NCBI GenBank assembly: GCA_934615235.1
Contig: CAKTTL010000125.1
Coordinates: 1-7,042, forward strand
DNA: 7,042 bases
Reading direction: 5' to 3'
DNA from: an uncultured Clostridia bacterium
Lineage (GTDB): Bacteria; Bacillota; Clostridia; Christensenellales; Aristaeellaceae
Made by a program: the position numbers and the translations under genes. This document shows, one piece after another, positions 6,069 to 7,042 of the stretch. Under the pieces are notes generated by a model, which ran no database searches, was not told the origin of the DNA, and saw only the letters and a program-made list of their open reading frames with translations. Every line of letters starts with the position of its first letter. The first letter of the stretch is position 1.

Positions 6069-6830
6069 ATGAAAACAATGGCGAGCGACTGGTATCGAAA
6101 GGTCTGGACGCTGGATATTCAAAACCAGTCCTGGGTGGAGGACACGCAGCGACAGGTGGATTTCCTGCTGGAAAAGCTGCAATTGCAGCGCGGAGCGAAG
6201 ATTCTCGATCTTGCCTGCGGCTTCGGCCGCCATTCGCTGGCGCTGGCGCGGCGCGGTTTTTCCGTCACCGGCGTGGATATCACGCCAGACTATGTCCGCT
6301 ACGCCCGGGAACAGGCGGAAAGCGAAGGGCTGGACGCGCGGTTTCTCTGCGCGGATATCCGCGAGGTGCAGTTCGAGGGCGAATTCGACGCGGTTTTGAA
6401 CATGGCCGACGGCGCGATCGGCTACCTTGAAAACGACGCGGAAAACCGCAAAATTTTCGAGGCGGCTGCAAAAGCGCTCAAGCCCGGCGGCCGTCACTTT
6501 ATGGACGTTATGAACGGCGACTACGCCGACTGCCATTTTCCCTGCCCGCTCTGGGAGGCGGGCGAAAAATGCCTGACGCTCTCGCGCTTTGAATGGAACC
6601 GCGAAACGCGGACGCTGCTCTACGGCCAGCTGGATTACGCATACGGTTCTCCGCTCCCAAAACCGGAAATGACGGACGGCAACCCGATCTGCCTGTATAC
6701 GCTGGCGGAAATCAGGGAAATTTTCGCCGGCCTCGGGCTGCAGCCCGCCGCCGCATACGCGGACTTCAACGGAAAGCCCGCCTCGAAAAACGATATCCAG
6801 CTGATGGTTCTCTCAGAAAAAACAAAATAA
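6069..6830 (+). CDS. Class I SAM-dependent methyltransferase
   Basis: 253 aa, complete, soluble, presumably cytoplasmic. It transfers a methyl group from S-adenosylmethionine to an unidentified acceptor. The Rossmann-type SAM-binding motif I is ILDLACGFGRHS at 45-56. The acidic residue after strand 2 is Asp70 in VTGVDITPDY. Then come the CADIREV segment (94-100), where the adenine-contacting acid Asp96 is expected, FDAVLNMADGAIGYL (106-120) and ALKPGGRHFMDVMNG (136-150). The C-terminal part (about 155-253) probably forms the acceptor site and resembles small-molecule methyltransferases more than rRNA or DNA enzymes, which is an inference. The ATG is preceded by AGAGGA (6058-6063) with a 5-base gap. 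The in-frame open frame runs further upstream into the caspase-like gene, but that extension is out of frame with it and has no support. The gene follows by 19 bases and is followed by a terminator, so it is the last gene of the rightward operon. Confidence 0.9.
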   Translation: MKTMASDWYRKVWTLDIQNQSWVEDTQRQVDFLLEKLQLQRGAKILDLACGFGRHSLALARRGFSVTGVDITPDYVRYAREQAESEGLDARFLCADIREVQFEGEFDAVLNMADGAIGYLENDAENRKIFEAAAKALKPGGRHFMDVMNGDYADCHFPCPLWEAGEKCLTLSRFEWNRETRTLLYGQLDYAYGSPLPKPEMTDGNPICLYTLAEIREIFAGLGLQPAAAYADFNGKPASKNDIQLMVLSEKTK

Positions 6831-6834
6831 CAAC

Positions 6835-6876
6835 AAGCGGATTTGCCGACCTTCCCGGTCCGACAAATCCGCTTTT
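6835..6876 (+). terminator. Intrinsic terminator of the rightward operon
   Basis: An inverted repeat has an 11-bp perfect outer stem (AAGCGGATTTG, 6835-6845, against CAAATCCGCTT, 6864-6874), continued inward by a few pairs with one mismatch and one bulged base around a loop near TTCCC. It runs into a TTTT tract (6873-6876). It begins 4 bases after the methyltransferase stop codon. Confidence 0.88.
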
Positions 6877-6905
6877 CAAATTTCTGAGATAAAAATGGCT
6901 TTCTT

Positions 6906-6967
6906 GGGGAAGGGGGTGTGGGGGAAGGGGTATTATTTCTCCCTGAAAGAATACCCCTTCCCCCACA
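6906..6967. repeat. Perfect 18-bp inverted repeat overlapping a four-tract G-quadruplex motif
   Basis: The arms at 6917-6934 (TGTGGGGGAAGGGGTATT) and 6950-6967 are exact reverse complements, with a 15-base spacer. No T run follows on either strand, so it is not a standard terminator. Four G runs, 6906-6909, 6912-6916, 6920-6924 and 6927-6930, are separated by loops of 2, 3 and 2 bases. This is a strong G-quadruplex pattern that uses the left arm of the hairpin. Function unknown; possibly a dispersed intergenic element. Confidence 0.8.
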
Positions 6968-6973
6968 AAACCC

Positions 6974-7017
6974 CGTCCCTTTCGTCCTTCTCGTTCCTTC
7001 GTCCCTTTCGTTCTCCC
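6974..7017. repeat. Degenerate 9-bp pyrimidine tandem repeat (CGT plus six pyrimidines)
   Basis: Five consecutive units start with CGT at 6974, 6983, 6992, 7000 and 7009. Four are 9 bases long and the third is 8. CGTCCCTTTCGT recurs exactly at 6974-6985 and 7000-7011. A sixth CGT follows at 7018 but its tail is no longer pyrimidine-only. No gene is supported in 6877-7042 on either strand. Confidence 0.65.
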
Positions 7018-7042
7018 CGTCACACCCTGATATGCTGCGTTC

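Noticed and set aside
4463..6070. 535-residue open frame antisense to the caspase-like gene
   Set aside because: Low-complexity Arg/Gly/Val shadow; the sense strand encodes a signal peptide, catalytic motifs and an Ig-like domain.
4517..6830. Caspase-like protease and neighbours as an anti-phage system
   Set aside because: The protease has a signal peptide, and no sensor, gasdermin, nucleotide-signalling or nuclease gene is present.
6766..7023. 85-residue open frame on the minus strand at the right end
   Set aside because: It runs through the hairpin, the terminator and the methyltransferase end, and its repeats mirror the pyrimidine tract; no ribosome binding site or domain.

Overview
The window looks like chromosomal DNA from a high-GC member of the Firmicutes, most likely a gut-type Clostridia lineage. 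This is inferred from strong GC bias at third codon positions, AGGAG-type ribosome binding sites, a near-consensus sigma-A promoter, TPEP-rich extracytoplasmic linkers, and families of short G/C-rich hairpins between transcription units. No marker gene fixes the genus.

There are five genes in two divergent groups. Leftward from about 4041, a strong promoter drives a membrane-anchored beta-propeller protein (807 aa). One base after its stop codon begins glpK, a full-length glycerol kinase. Downstream of glpK, at the left edge of the window, lie three consecutive perfect triloop hairpins. Rightward from about 4148 come a 104-aa proline-rich protein of unknown function, then a secreted caspase-like protease with an EF-hand-like loop and a C-terminal FlgD-type Ig-like domain (510 aa), then a class I SAM-dependent methyltransferase (253 aa). 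The rightward group ends at a clear intrinsic terminator (6835-6876). The last 165 bases hold no gene. They contain a perfect 18-bp inverted repeat that overlaps a G-quadruplex motif, followed by a degenerate 9-bp pyrimidine repeat.

Glycerol kinase feeds glycerol into central metabolism. The propeller protein and the caspase-like protein are both predicted to work outside the cytoplasm, so the locus pairs cell-envelope proteins with two cytoplasmic enzymes. Nothing links the five products into one pathway, and I see no recognisable defence, mobile or CRISPR system. The points most worth a second look are the divergent promoter region with its tandem octamer, the caspase gene that lacks a Shine-Dalgarno site but has TATAAT 6 bases before its ATG, the glycerol kinase without the usual regulatory histidine, and the overlapping hairpin/G-quadruplex element at the right end.
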